From positions 1 through 40,810 of IMG/VR virus record IMGVR_UViG_3300042673_000645: 40,810 nucleotides of DNA, one strand, 5' to 3'. Shown here in pieces: positions 6,144 to 13,987 of the stretch; within the stretch, counting starts at the first letter, position 1; the number at the start of each line of letters is the position of its first letter. A program made the translations under genes and the position numbers. The notes below the pieces were generated by a model, which searched no databases, was not told the DNA's origin, and worked only from the letters and a program-made list of their open reading frames with translations. Origin of the DNA: a virus.

Positions 6144-6810
6144 TTGCTATGTCCTTTGCTATCGGCCAGTCGGCTGTTGTGACTGAGTGAAGTAAGTTGA
6201 GAACCTGCCGTAACGGTGAGTCCGTTTCTAAGGCTGTCGTCTTGGACAGGTAGTCGGCTTTCTCTACCTCGTAAGCAGCTTGGCAGGCTTCGCATATCGG
6301 TAACCCTAACCGTTTCTCTGACCGATAGCCAGCATATGTTCCATGTTTTACTTTGGATTTCTGTTGGGTTTTGTTGCGTCGAGTTGTCTCTACGTTGGCC
6401 GCGATACAAGCATCGCAATGCTCTAAACCAAATTGCCATTCAGCTTTGTAGCCACCGATGGTTCCGTGCTGGATGCGTCGCTCTACGCCTTCTATGCGAA
6501 ACTCTGACTTCAATGCACGTCGTTCTTTTTCTGATGTGCCACCGAAGATCCCGACGACTTTGCCGGGGATTTCCATTGCGTACTGTAAGCATTCTTTGCG
6601 AACTGGACACGGGGGATCACCGACCATCTCGTACCGTTGTTTGTCACGGTTGAACTTGCGGGTCTGATTGCCGTTGCAGATCTCTTTGATCTCGGTAGTC
6701 GAGTCGCCTGGTTCGGGCATGAAGATGTTGGGATCCATGCCACGGCATCGTGCTTTTTCAACCCAGTCTTGAACGGGTATGAAGTTGAATGTAACTGCTT
6801 CACCTGTCAC
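6130..6810 (-). CDS. WhiB-family regulator with split Cys motif and CxxC-repeat tail
   Basis: A 226-residue protein. WhiB proteins bind a 4Fe-4S cluster through four Cys and, with sigma factors, regulate actinobacterial promoters. Here Cys22 (ARCRGMDPNIFMP), Cys45 (EIC), Cys68 and Cys74 (CPVRKEC) are present, with the G(V/I)xGG-type turn GIFGG (87-91) and the basic SEKERR after it. The usual CxxC pair is split: 22 residues lie between Cys45 and Cys68. Beyond about residue 110 is an unusual tail with two repeats, each HGTxxGYxxExxxGLxxCxAC (about 115-135 and 156-176). It starts with GTG overlapping the preceding stop. Phage WhiB proteins can take over host gene expression; that role is inferred here. 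Confidence 0.85.
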   Translation of the reverse strand: MTGEAVTFNFIPVQDWVEKARCRGMDPNIFMPEPGDSTTEIKEICNGNQTRKFNRDKQRYEMVGDPPCPVRKECLQYAMEIPGKVVGIFGGTSEKERRALKSEFRIEGVERRIQHGTIGGYKAEWQFGLEHCDACIAANVETTRRNKTQQKSKVKHGTYAGYRSEKRLGLPICEACQAAYEVEKADYLSKTTALETDSPLRQVLNLLHSVTTADWPIAKDIASEQS

Positions 6811-7046
6811 GACTCGTCAAACTCCCGCCAGGCTGACACGCTGTCGCTCAAGATTATCGCATAGTCAACTGTCCAGTCGTTGTTCTCAATGGCTTGGGCT
6901 AGGCGTTCGCCACGGATACGCAACGCTTTGTTCTCGCGCTGTAGTTCGGTGATCTGATCTGCACAAGCAATGAGGTGTTGAGACATTAGGTTGAGGTGGC
7001 CTTGGCGCGCGCGACGGCGCAAAATAATTTTGGCTATCGGGTTCAC
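6807..7046 (-). CDS. Small coiled-coil hypothetical protein
   Basis: A 79-residue protein with a basic N-terminus (KIILRRRARQ) and a predicted coiled coil at about 25-55 (ACADQITELQRENKALRIRGERLAQA). The GTG at 7046 overlaps the RecT stop as GTGA; an internal ATG at about residue 21 (MSQHLIAC) would keep only the coiled coil and is an alternative start. It lies between RecT and WhiB. The function is unknown; a scaffold or partner protein is likely from the coiled coil. Confidence 0.7.
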   Translation of the reverse strand: MNPIAKIILRRRARQGHLNLMSQHLIACADQITELQRENKALRIRGERLAQAIENNDWTVDYAIILSDSVSAWREFDES

Positions 7047-7951
7047 GCGACACCGCCAGGATGGTTGTCCTTGAGGTAGGTGATGAACGCTGATGCTTCA
7101 GCTTTCGTGATTGTTCCCAACGATGCGATCTCGCGACCAAGTTGCATCGAGGCAAGGCTCAGGGCATCTTCGGCATTCAGTCCCCATTCGCGAATCAGCG
7201 CACGAACCATACCGATTTGTGGTGTAGTCGCTACCGTTGACTTAACGACTGGTTTCTGTTGCACAATCATGGCATCTTGAATTTCTGCGCCGGGGAATTC
7301 TTCTGTCCAGTCAAGTGTCGGTTCGTACGGCGGGTCTTCAACCCAGTCAGCCTCAACGACAACCTGCTGTGGTTCGGCGTTAGGTGCTGTCGTTGGTGGT
7401 GCTGCGGTCAGTACTGGCTCAACGGGTGCGTCAGTCCATTCCACGCCAGCGATAGACGATGCTTCTTCGGGCGTGTATGACAAACCCATGATGCAGTCGC
7501 TAAAAATTTGTCGGCAAATCTCTGATGTGGCACGAGCCAACAACATGGCACGAGGGTAGGTTTTCCATGCACCACGGCCAGCCAAACCAGCCTGCTGTGC
7601 ATCTTTCATTGACCATTCGACCGTAGCTTCAGAGCCGTTGTCGGCGCGCTTGCCCCATAGGACAACCTTGTCGTTGCTCGCGAGCTTGACATCAAGTCGG
7701 TGACCAGCACGAGCGACAAGCGCACGCATCAGTTCAGGTGACATGGACGGCTTACCTTCAATGACATGGATCGAGTTAAGCGATTGCATCGGCCCTAGAC
7801 CAAGTTCGTCGCCGTACAAGATCGCAGCGAACACCGCTTCGGGCTTGCCACGGAACGCTGTAGGTACAAACGGTGTGTTCGCAATCTTTTGTGCGGTCTT
7901 CCAGTTGACTTCAGCCGGGGACAGGGGTCGTGCTACTTCAATATTGGACAT
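7043..7951 (-). CDS. recT: RecT-family single-strand annealing protein
   Basis: A 302-residue protein resembling the RecT family found in actinophages. The core is at about residues 10-165: WKTAQKIANTPFVPTAFRGK, ILYGDELGLGPMQSLNSIHV, and GKPSMSPELMRALVARAGH, then AWKTYPRAMLLARATSEICRQIF. The C-terminal third is acidic and Pro-rich and ends in a small helical domain, probably for protein contacts. RecT proteins anneal complementary DNA strands during recombination and replication of ends. I chose ATG 7951, with GAGAAG six bases upstream, over an earlier start. No lambda-Exo, RecE or RecB-like nuclease is recognisable beside it, so it either uses a host nuclease or one I cannot identify. Confidence 0.9.
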   Translation of the reverse strand: MSNIEVARPLSPAEVNWKTAQKIANTPFVPTAFRGKPEAVFAAILYGDELGLGPMQSLNSIHVIEGKPSMSPELMRALVARAGHRLDVKLASNDKVVLWGKRADNGSEATVEWSMKDAQQAGLAGRGAWKTYPRAMLLARATSEICRQIFSDCIMGLSYTPEEASSIAGVEWTDAPVEPVLTAAPPTTAPNAEPQQVVVEADWVEDPPYEPTLDWTEEFPGAEIQDAMIVQQKPVVKSTVATTPQIGMVRALIREWGLNAEDALSLASMQLGREIASLGTITKAEASAFITYLKDNHPGGVA

Positions 7952-7959
7952 GGTGCTTC

Positions 7960-8475
7960 TCACTTTGTGATCTGTACGGTCTGACGACCATAGGTTGCTT
8001 CTGAATATTCTGAGACATCAATGCCCAGTTCTTTCAATGCGGTGACTCGCCAGCCCAGCGACGCTGTGAATGGGAGTACGGCTTTAAGTGTGTCAATCAA
8101 CATGACAACATTGTTTAGGCTGACCTCGCCTGTACCTTCAGGGTCAAGCGTTGATCGGGTGATGTGCTTTAGCAGGTCTTCCGATTCCCATTTGCGGGTG
8201 GAAGTGGTGCGACGCTCGACCGTACCAACATCGTCAATGAACATCTTCTTCTCAGGCATAAGACGGGTAATGTCATCTTCGGTAGCACGGATCAGCGTGT
8301 CCAGGTCTGCTTTGATGTCTTTGAGGTACAGCAAGCCTTTGAGCAGTTGAGGGTATTCCCCGGCTGCGGCTAACTCTGCTCGACTGGTGTCGGAGCGCAT
8401 GATTGCGCCTCGGAGTCCGTCTTGGCCTTGTTGCTCAAGCGAATTTGATAACGGTACTGGAACTAACTCTGTCAT
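7960..8475 (-). CDS. Hypothetical RecT-associated protein, first early gene
   Basis: A 171-residue protein, mostly helical, with an acidic N-terminal half (LYLKDIKADLDTLIRATEDDITRLMPEK) and a mid-segment VERRTTSTRKWESEDLLKHITR. No nuclease motif (DEK, HNH, PD-ExK) is evident. It is the first gene after the early promoter, preceded by a strong AAAGGGG ribosome-binding site, and RecT follows eight bases later, so a recombination accessory role is plausible from context. A leader of about 50 bases with a hairpin precedes it. Confidence 0.8.
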   Translation of the reverse strand: MTELVPVPLSNSLEQQGQDGLRGAIMRSDTSRAELAAAGEYPQLLKGLLYLKDIKADLDTLIRATEDDITRLMPEKKMFIDDVGTVERRTTSTRKWESEDLLKHITRSTLDPEGTGEVSLNNVVMLIDTLKAVLPFTASLGWRVTALKELGIDVSEYSEATYGRQTVQITK

Positions 8476-8499
8476 GGTTTCCCCTTTGTTGTTTTGGTT

Positions 8500-8521
8500 A
8501 CCCTCACCTTAGTGGTGGGGT
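8500..8521 (-). promoter_or_regulatory. Leader hairpin of the early operon
   Basis: In the untranslated leader, ACCCCACC pairs with GGTGAGGGT over eight base pairs with one bulged A and a five-base loop. It lies between the promoter and the first ribosome-binding site and has no T-run, so it may be an operator, an mRNA stabiliser or a translation control element. Confidence 0.4.
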
Positions 8522-8534
8522 GTTGCACAGTTTC

Positions 8535-8563
8535 ATTATTAACTATGGGTGTATGAAAGTCAA
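8535..8563 (-). promoter_or_regulatory. Early leftward promoter
   Basis: On the minus strand TTGACT (8563-8558) is followed after 17 bases by AATAAT (8540-8535), a five-of-six match at each box with optimal spacing. Transcription would begin near 8528 and read RecT through the methyltransferases. The -35 box overlaps the end of the lysozyme gene. Confidence 0.75.
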
Positions 8564-9093
8564 GGCATATTTAAATAAGCCCACGGTGACCAGCCCGACG
8601 ACTTCTGTAACGCAACAGCGAATGTCAGGTTTTTTACGGGGTCTAGCAGGTCTTCTCTGCTGAAACCGAAGTCCGACAACCAGGCTTGATGCACCCTAAA
8701 AAATATTTGGGTTAGCCCGATGCAGTCGGCTGTTGCAGGGTTTTTTCCTGGTGCAGGAATACATCGAGACTCAGTCCACAGGACTCGTGACCAGGTCGGC
8801 CAGTCTTCTGCGCGTCCACCGACAGCGATGAGCGTGTCGTACCATTCGCCACACTTGCCGTACATTGCGCGCGATTCGTCAATGTAATCAAGGGGATCTG
8901 ACACTAAAGGTGCTTCGGTTGTGGTCGTTGTTGCCAGGTCTTCTTGTAATGCTTCGTGTGCATTCAGGATGACTGGTTGTGTTGTGACTGGTGCGAGCTG
9001 GAGAACAGGGAGTGTCTCGGTTGAGACTTTCATTGTCGATCCGCACGATGACATAACGCAAATAGCGAGTATTGCTTTGGTGATTTGCCGCAT
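8560..9093 (-). CDS. Secreted lipoprotein lysozyme (SLT-like)
   Basis: A 177-residue protein with a signal peptide (MRQITKAILAICVMSSC) ending in a lipobox-like MSSC with Cys17, a Thr-rich linker near 50-60, and a C-terminal lytic-transglycosylase-like domain. Key residues are the presumed catalytic Glu in LWTESR, the ADCIGLTQI turn, and SGWSPWAY near the end. It would cleave the glycan of peptidoglycan outside the membrane. Its start has AAAGGAA upstream. It lies at the far end of the leftward late block, separated by a 128-bp gap from the virion genes. It could be a second lysin acting with the M15 endolysin, or a surface protein that alters the infected cell. Its 3' end carries the early promoter. 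Confidence 0.8.
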   Translation of the reverse strand: MRQITKAILAICVMSSCGSTMKVSTETLPVLQLAPVTTQPVILNAHEALQEDLATTTTTEAPLVSDPLDYIDESRAMYGKCGEWYDTLIAVGGRAEDWPTWSRVLWTESRCIPAPGKNPATADCIGLTQIFFRVHQAWLSDFGFSREDLLDPVKNLTFAVALQKSSGWSPWAYLNMP

Positions 9094-9160
9094 GAATTTC
9101 CTTTGTTAAGGGTGATAGAGGCTCGTAGCCTTCGACATCACGTTTGTGTTGGCAACATTG

Positions 9161-9188
9161 AGTTTACCCAACAGCCACCTTCGGTCAA
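9161..9188 (-). promoter_or_regulatory. Possible promoter of the lysozyme gene
   Basis: On the minus strand TTGACC (9188-9183), then 16 bases, then TAAACT (9166-9161). It lies in the 128-bp gap between the virion genes and the lysozyme, which otherwise holds no gene and no terminator that I can see. Weak -10 match. Confidence 0.35.
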
Positions 9189-9221
9189 GTCACCGGGACG
9201 AAATGACACCGTGAGCAGGGG

Positions 9222-9491
9222 TTACATCTTTTGTTGCGGTTGCGTCATTGAGAATGCTTTAACAAGATTCATAACATTTTGATTCATGTCGCCAGCTTCG
9301 GATGAAACATACGACATTCGACCAATCTTGTCTTCTAGTTCTTGGCCACGTTGGTCACCAATCATTTGTTCAACGTATTGTTTGTATGAGGGTGTGTCGG
9401 CGTAAACGGTTGCGCTGGTTTTGTCTGTAAGTATGACAGCGTTGTTTCGGTTTGGGCCTTCTTTGTCAGCAATAATTCTGATGTACCTCAT
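9222..9491 (-). CDS. Small hypothetical protein after the kinase-like gene
   Basis: An 89-residue protein starting MRYIRIIADKEG, with a beta-rich first half and a helical Met/Gln-rich end (NQNVMNLVKAFSMTQPQQKM). It overlaps the stop of the kinase-like virion protein as ATGA, so it is made together with it. It might be a partner, inhibitor or chaperone of that protein; this is a position-based guess. No family was recognised. Confidence 0.75.
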   Translation of the reverse strand: MRYIRIIADKEGPNRNNAVILTDKTSATVYADTPSYKQYVEQMIGDQRGQELEDKIGRMSYVSSEAGDMNQNVMNLVKAFSMTQPQQKM

Positions 9492-11803
9492 GGGTTCACG
9501 TACTCCTTGATTTGATCAATATATTTTTGGGCAAGTTCTTCGGGGTCAGCAGACAAAAATGCTTTTACTTTATTTTCAAATGATTGAATTTGGTTATCAA
9601 AATCCCATTTATCAACAGCATTAAGGTCGGTAAAATCAATTCCAACTTTTTTTGTTGTTTCTAAAAGTTTTGATTCAAACCTTTTTACTATTTGAGAAGT
9701 TTGTAAATCATCTTGTATTTTTGTAATTATTGTTTTAATTTCTTCAAACAATTTTATTGAGTCAGCTTTATAAGCCTCACGAACACTAAAATTCATAGCG
9801 GCAGGATATCCAAGTCCAAAATCACGTGCTGGAAAAAAAGTTATTTCGTGGTCAATGGGGACTAATCGAACGCCCCCGGCTTCATCAATAGAAAACAATA
9901 CGTTGCTTACATTTCGATCTCCATTATCAATTAACAAATCTAAAACTGCCATGCGAATACGGTCTTCTATTGGAACAAAGTTTCCTGGGGCTAATGATTG
10001 TGGAAGATTTGCGTTTGCGGGAACTGCCGCATTGTGTGAATCTATAATTTTGCCACCGTAAACATCTTGAGCAAGATCAGTAATAATAGAAACACTCTGA
10101 TCACCATTGACTATCAACCTCAAATTCATATTAGGGAATCCGAGAGCAACAGCAACTTCGTTACTTAATATTTCTCCCATTGGGCCATCTAAAGTAGAAG
10201 TGTAAAAACCGTTACTTTGTCGTATTGGATTTTTAAATAAAAACCTATATTGAGGTCTGTATTTTAAACCAAAGTGTTTCCCTGTTGCTCGATCAACATA
10301 TCTATCCATGCCAATATGGCCGCCCGCAGAACCAATTAGATCAAACCTTCCACCTGTAAACCCGTTGTTTCTAATGGCTTCCCACAAATATTCGGGCGCA
10401 ACTTTTTCTAATTGTTCTAATGAACCGCCGTTGGTAATGAAATAATGCGCTGCATCAGGACTACTAATAACAAAATTTGGTTCTAAAACTTTTGTTGGTG
10501 ATAAAGATTCCATAATGGAATCAAAATATGGTTGATAATTTTGTGGAACCAATTCTTCGTGAAATTGCCATTCGTTTACAAAATTTGGGCCTTGAACAGC
10601 ATCAAACGCATTTTGTGGCCCAGGTGTAGGTATTTGATAACTGGGATCAATTAAACCAGCTTGTTGTAATTGTTCAATTAAGGGTCGAGGTATATTTGGC
10701 GACGGTATTAAAGGGTATTGCGATTTTAAGAAATCAAATTGTTTTAATTCATGCAATGCAGCCGCTGCCAGTTGAGGAACAGCAAATTCATCTACAACAC
10801 CCATCATTTCTAGCGTGGCTGTTTGTGTTGCAAAATCAACATCAATATTCATTGCGCCTGTCATATTTTTTGTGTTTTTATCTAATACCTTTAATGTAAT
10901 ATTTCGCCCATTTTTAAGTAAATTACCGTATTCATCTAAGTGTGGTTCAGTATATTTTACGACCCTACTGTTAGGAAGTTGTCTTGACCACGGCAATTTC
11001 ACAATTTCAACAGCAGGCGCGACTGGTTGCGGAGTTAATGCGCGAGTAGTTTGTGCTTCGGCTAATCGAGTTGCCGGGGATGCAGGTGAGTCAACGATGC
11101 GAGCTGGAACGCGTGATCCTTCCGCACTATCAATAATTCTCCCAGGACTAGTAGTTAAATTTCTAGGAACTCCTGGAGATACTAATTCTCCTTCTACAAA
11201 TCCTTTTGGTCTAACTTTTGCAACACCAACTTTGGCTAACGAACCTGCGCCAAATACATTAAGAAGGTCTTCAACTCCCATGGTTATGCCTTCGCCACGT
11301 TTGTACGCTTGAGCGTAGTTAATACCTGGTTCGCCAAAGTCTTTACCGCCAACAACTTGACCTAAGTCAGCAATGTTTTTTCCAGTATTAACAAACGAAT
11401 TAACAACACCTAACGGGACAATTAAAGGATTCTCTTGAAGCGCAGCAGCAAACATTTCGCTTTCTTTAGTGCCGGGAATAAATGTTTTGCCCGTTGTGGC
11501 GGCAGTTGAAAGCAATCCACGGACATTGTCCATGAAGCCTTTGGGTGGATCGGGCGGTCGAACTGTTCCTTTGTTAAAACTTGGCACGGCAGTAGGTGCT
11601 ACAGGTTTTGAGAAATCAACTTTTTGACCGTTGGCGTAGATGTTGCCTTGAGCATCTCTTGTTATGCCAGGCCCAAGAACACTCCCAGCCAATTGGGCGT
11701 TTGTTGCAGCGTCTTGTTCGGCTTTCTTTTTAGCCAAGCGTTCAGCCATGTCGGCTGTCGTGTACGGCAATTGCCGTGTAGGGGGTTCGGGTCGAGGGAG
11801 CAT
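9488..11803 (-). CDS. Virion-cassette protein with C-terminal HipA/PI3-4K-like kinase fold
   Basis: A 771-residue modular protein. Residues 1-30 (MLPRxExPxRxLPYTTADM...) and the linker GSRVPARIVDSP (229-240) recur in the next gene; GEPGINYAQAYKRG (157-170) recurs in the 1967-residue protein. Residues about 485-660 look like a kinase of the HipA/PI3-4K/SCO1664 type: glycine-rich LIGSAGGHIG (489-498), Lys514 in FGLKY, a helix with Glu544/Glu549, catalytic loop LLIDNGDRNVSN with Asp626, Asp629 and Asn634, and metal-binding Asp651-His652 in VPIDHEITFF. All key positions are filled, so activity is plausible. The C-terminal two-thirds is AT-rich compared with the N-terminal module. TAATG coupling to the paralogue upstream suggests a virion protein, probably ejected; the substrate is unknown. 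Confidence 0.8.
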   Translation of the reverse strand: MLPRPEPPTRQLPYTTADMAERLAKKKAEQDAATNAQLAGSVLGPGITRDAQGNIYANGQKVDFSKPVAPTAVPSFNKGTVRPPDPPKGFMDNVRGLLSTAATTGKTFIPGTKESEMFAAALQENPLIVPLGVVNSFVNTGKNIADLGQVVGGKDFGEPGINYAQAYKRGEGITMGVEDLLNVFGAGSLAKVGVAKVRPKGFVEGELVSPGVPRNLTTSPGRIIDSAEGSRVPARIVDSPASPATRLAEAQTTRALTPQPVAPAVEIVKLPWSRQLPNSRVVKYTEPHLDEYGNLLKNGRNITLKVLDKNTKNMTGAMNIDVDFATQTATLEMMGVVDEFAVPQLAAAALHELKQFDFLKSQYPLIPSPNIPRPLIEQLQQAGLIDPSYQIPTPGPQNAFDAVQGPNFVNEWQFHEELVPQNYQPYFDSIMESLSPTKVLEPNFVISSPDAAHYFITNGGSLEQLEKVAPEYLWEAIRNNGFTGGRFDLIGSAGGHIGMDRYVDRATGKHFGLKYRPQYRFLFKNPIRQSNGFYTSTLDGPMGEILSNEVAVALGFPNMNLRLIVNGDQSVSIITDLAQDVYGGKIIDSHNAAVPANANLPQSLAPGNFVPIEDRIRMAVLDLLIDNGDRNVSNVLFSIDEAGGVRLVPIDHEITFFPARDFGLGYPAAMNFSVREAYKADSIKLFEEIKTIITKIQDDLQTSQIVKRFESKLLETTKKVGIDFTDLNAVDKWDFDNQIQSFENKVKAFLSADPEELAQKYIDQIKEYVNP

Positions 11804-13533
11804 TAGCTAAATATCTCGTCTTCGGGAAGTTTCAACAAAATGTTTTCTAATTCAGACATCAGACGGATGCGACTTGCTTCATTAATTAAGTAAGCATCTT
11901 TTAAGATATCGGGAAATTTTTTCAAGTTTTCAAGAGTGTTAGCATAACTGTCAGCCCAAATACCAAGTTCTTCAGATGGTTTAATTTTTTCCCACATATC
12001 AATTAATTTTTGTGCAGCCGAACCGGGATTTGTAAAAATTTCTCCCATAAAAGAATCAAATTCATTATCTGACATTTGTTTCAACAACGGGTGTTCGGGT
12101 ATTCTTAAAGACTGCATACTTGCGCGATAAGCCGCAGCGTCATTTAACCCTGGCGGTCGAAACTTTAATGTTTGTAACTGACTTGATGACGTGGTAAGTC
12201 GTCCAGTTTTACCTGCAAGTTTTGCTTGACGTTGGCTTTCAATTAATGCTTTAAGAATGTCGTTATATGTTGGTTGATAGGACAAAGGATCAATAACTGT
12301 TTGTGTTCCTGTAAATGGAGAAGCAAAATGTCCTGGCACAGTTTTTTTAGTTATTGAATTCATCATATTAACTTTGGGCAGTTCATAATTTGGATCAATT
12401 AATCCAGCTTGTTGTAAGCGTTCTACAAAAGGTCGAGAATATGCTGACAAACTATCTGATGGATCAATAGGAAATTGAGCTGTGCTGCCTAATTTCATAA
12501 TTTCCGTTTTTGCAGCTGCAATTAATTGTGGAGTAACCGTGGGGCTGGTTGCAGACATTCCTACAACTTTTGCTGTTCCATTGTAAGCTGAATAACTTAA
12601 TGTAATAACTCCTGTATATTCGCCTGTTTGCTGATTAAATGAGCGAATAGTAACAAATGCAATATTTTTGTCGCCTACAATTTCTGATGTTAAACGGCTT
12701 GATGCTGGTACTTGTCGTTCACGAAATGCAGGTGGTGTTAGGCGTGACACGGGCGGTTCTGCTATTACTGGCGCAATCTCGGCAGGTAGTGTGGGCGAGT
12801 CAACGACACGAGCTGGTAGACGCGATCCCTGTAGCGCGTCAACGTCAATAACATTTGCGGGTCGTTGTACGGCAGGCAACAAATTGTTTTGTGCAGCGAT
12901 GTCTCGTTCAAGTAGACGTTGGCGGTAAGCGTCAGCAATAGTTCCCGGCAACTTGGCTCCGACAGCCATCTTTGATAATGGGTATGCGACGCTACCGACG
13001 TTGACAGCGTGTACTACTGGTTCCGCAAATGCTTCGGCCCAACCGCGTGATCGAACGGTGTCCATGAACGGCGACGAGGATGGTTTACCAAAGCCTGGTG
13101 TCGCTGCAATTTGCTGGCCAACATATTGAGCAGCCCTGTCTACACCTCGGTATGTTTCGCCAAGCAGGTTGTATGAACCAATTGATGCAGGATCAAATTT
13201 GTCTGTCGGCGTGACTCCTACGAGCCTTTCTAATCCTTGTACGGCTTCATCTGCGATGTCTATGGGTGTCGCTGCAAGGGTGTTGACCGCCCCAGCTGCT
13301 ACACCAAACCCTGTTTTTGCTGCGTTGCCAAGTTCTTTCCAGCTAGGCCACAAGCCAGTACCCCCACCTTTATCTTCTTTGACGGGCGGATTGGTAACTC
13401 CATAACGCAGAGCCTGGTTGGCTTTGGTTTGTGCTGCTGCCTCTTGCTCGGCTTTGCGCTTGGCTAGACGCTCGCTCATATCTGCCGTGGTGTACGGCAG
13501 TCGTCTTGCGGGTGCTTCGGCGCGGGGGAGCAT
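11803..13533 (-). CDS. Paralogous virion-cassette protein, unknown C-terminal domain
   Basis: A 576-residue paralogue of the downstream kinase-like protein. The N-terminal 30 residues are nearly the same (LPYTTADM, ERLAK, KAEQ), followed by an Ala/Gly-rich hydrophobic region (about 65-200), the linker GSRLPARVVDSPTLPA (236-251), and a middle domain ending ERLQQAGLIDPNYELP (371-386) that matches EQLQQAGLIDPSYQIP in the partner. The last 170 residues are helical and have no kinase motifs. Again the C-terminal half (11806 to about 12700) is AT-rich while the N-terminal module is not, suggesting a swapped domain. The AT-rich part encodes many Lys, Ile and Asn. It is probably a structural or ejected protein; the effector function, if any, is unknown. 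Confidence 0.75.
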   Translation of the reverse strand: MLPRAEAPARRLPYTTADMSERLAKRKAEQEAAAQTKANQALRYGVTNPPVKEDKGGGTGLWPSWKELGNAAKTGFGVAAGAVNTLAATPIDIADEAVQGLERLVGVTPTDKFDPASIGSYNLLGETYRGVDRAAQYVGQQIAATPGFGKPSSSPFMDTVRSRGWAEAFAEPVVHAVNVGSVAYPLSKMAVGAKLPGTIADAYRQRLLERDIAAQNNLLPAVQRPANVIDVDALQGSRLPARVVDSPTLPAEIAPVIAEPPVSRLTPPAFRERQVPASSRLTSEIVGDKNIAFVTIRSFNQQTGEYTGVITLSYSAYNGTAKVVGMSATSPTVTPQLIAAAKTEIMKLGSTAQFPIDPSDSLSAYSRPFVERLQQAGLIDPNYELPKVNMMNSITKKTVPGHFASPFTGTQTVIDPLSYQPTYNDILKALIESQRQAKLAGKTGRLTTSSSQLQTLKFRPPGLNDAAAYRASMQSLRIPEHPLLKQMSDNEFDSFMGEIFTNPGSAAQKLIDMWEKIKPSEELGIWADSYANTLENLKKFPDILKDAYLINEASRIRLMSELENILLKLPEDEIFS

Positions 13534-13537
13534 GGGA

Positions 13538-13690
13538 CTACTTTAGTTTGCGACTGGCTGCTGCGTTGTCAACAAGGTTCGGATACGGTTGACCAGCCTT
13601 AGATGCCATGCTCTTGGCAAGGGCAATACCCTCAGCACCAAGTTTGCTTGACTTCTTGTTCGGGTTCTTTGTTTCCCAAAACGGTTTCAT
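13538..13690 (-). CDS. Conserved-looking 50-residue protein
   Basis: A short frame starting MKPFWETKNPNKKSSKLG and ending with a GQPYPNLVDNAAASRKLK pattern. I recall very similar short proteins (basic start, then GxPYPNLVDN) in the virion cassettes of other podoviruses, with no known function. It fits the gap between the Met/Gly-rich gene and the 576-residue gene, three bases after one stop and four bases before the next start. It is basic and could bind DNA or the internal virion proteins. Confidence 0.75.
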   Translation of the reverse strand: MKPFWETKNPNKKSSKLGAEGIALAKSMASKAGQPYPNLVDNAAASRKLK

Positions 13691-13693
13691 GAC

Positions 13694-13987
13694 CTAGCTT
13701 ATTGGTGATGAGGGCATCGGCATACCGCCACCCATTGACATTCCACCCATGTCGCCACCCATCGGCATACCGCCACCACGGGCTGCGAGGCGAGGCGGGA
13801 GCATTGCGCCACCACCCATCATGTCAGCAGGAACCATGCCAACACCTTGGCACATAGGGCAGGGAACCATTTCAGCACCTGATTCGCCCATGCCACCCAT
13901 AGCCATGTCGCCACCCATAGGTGCGCCACCGCCACTCGCCATACCTGAGGCTAGACCTGAAAGAGCGTTGCTATACATTGGGTTCAT
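13694..13987 (-). CDS. Met/Gly-rich low-complexity protein with CPMC motif
   Basis: A 97-residue protein made largely of Met, Gly, Ala and Pro in MGG-type repeats (GGDMAMGGMGESG, GGGMPMGGDMGGMSMGGG) around one CPMCQGVGMVP segment that resembles half of a DnaJ-type zinc site. I set the start at 13987, where AGGA precedes the ATG by six bases; the upstream extension overlaps RusA. The sequence predicts a disordered, sticky chain. Similar Met/Gly-rich proteins occur in phage virions, but no function can be assigned. The Met richness could serve metal binding or flexible packing inside the capsid. Confidence 0.75.
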   Translation of the reverse strand: MNPMYSNALSGLASGMASGGGAPMGGDMAMGGMGESGAEMVPCPMCQGVGMVPADMMGGGAMLPPRLAARGGGMPMGGDMGGMSMGGGMPMPSSPIS

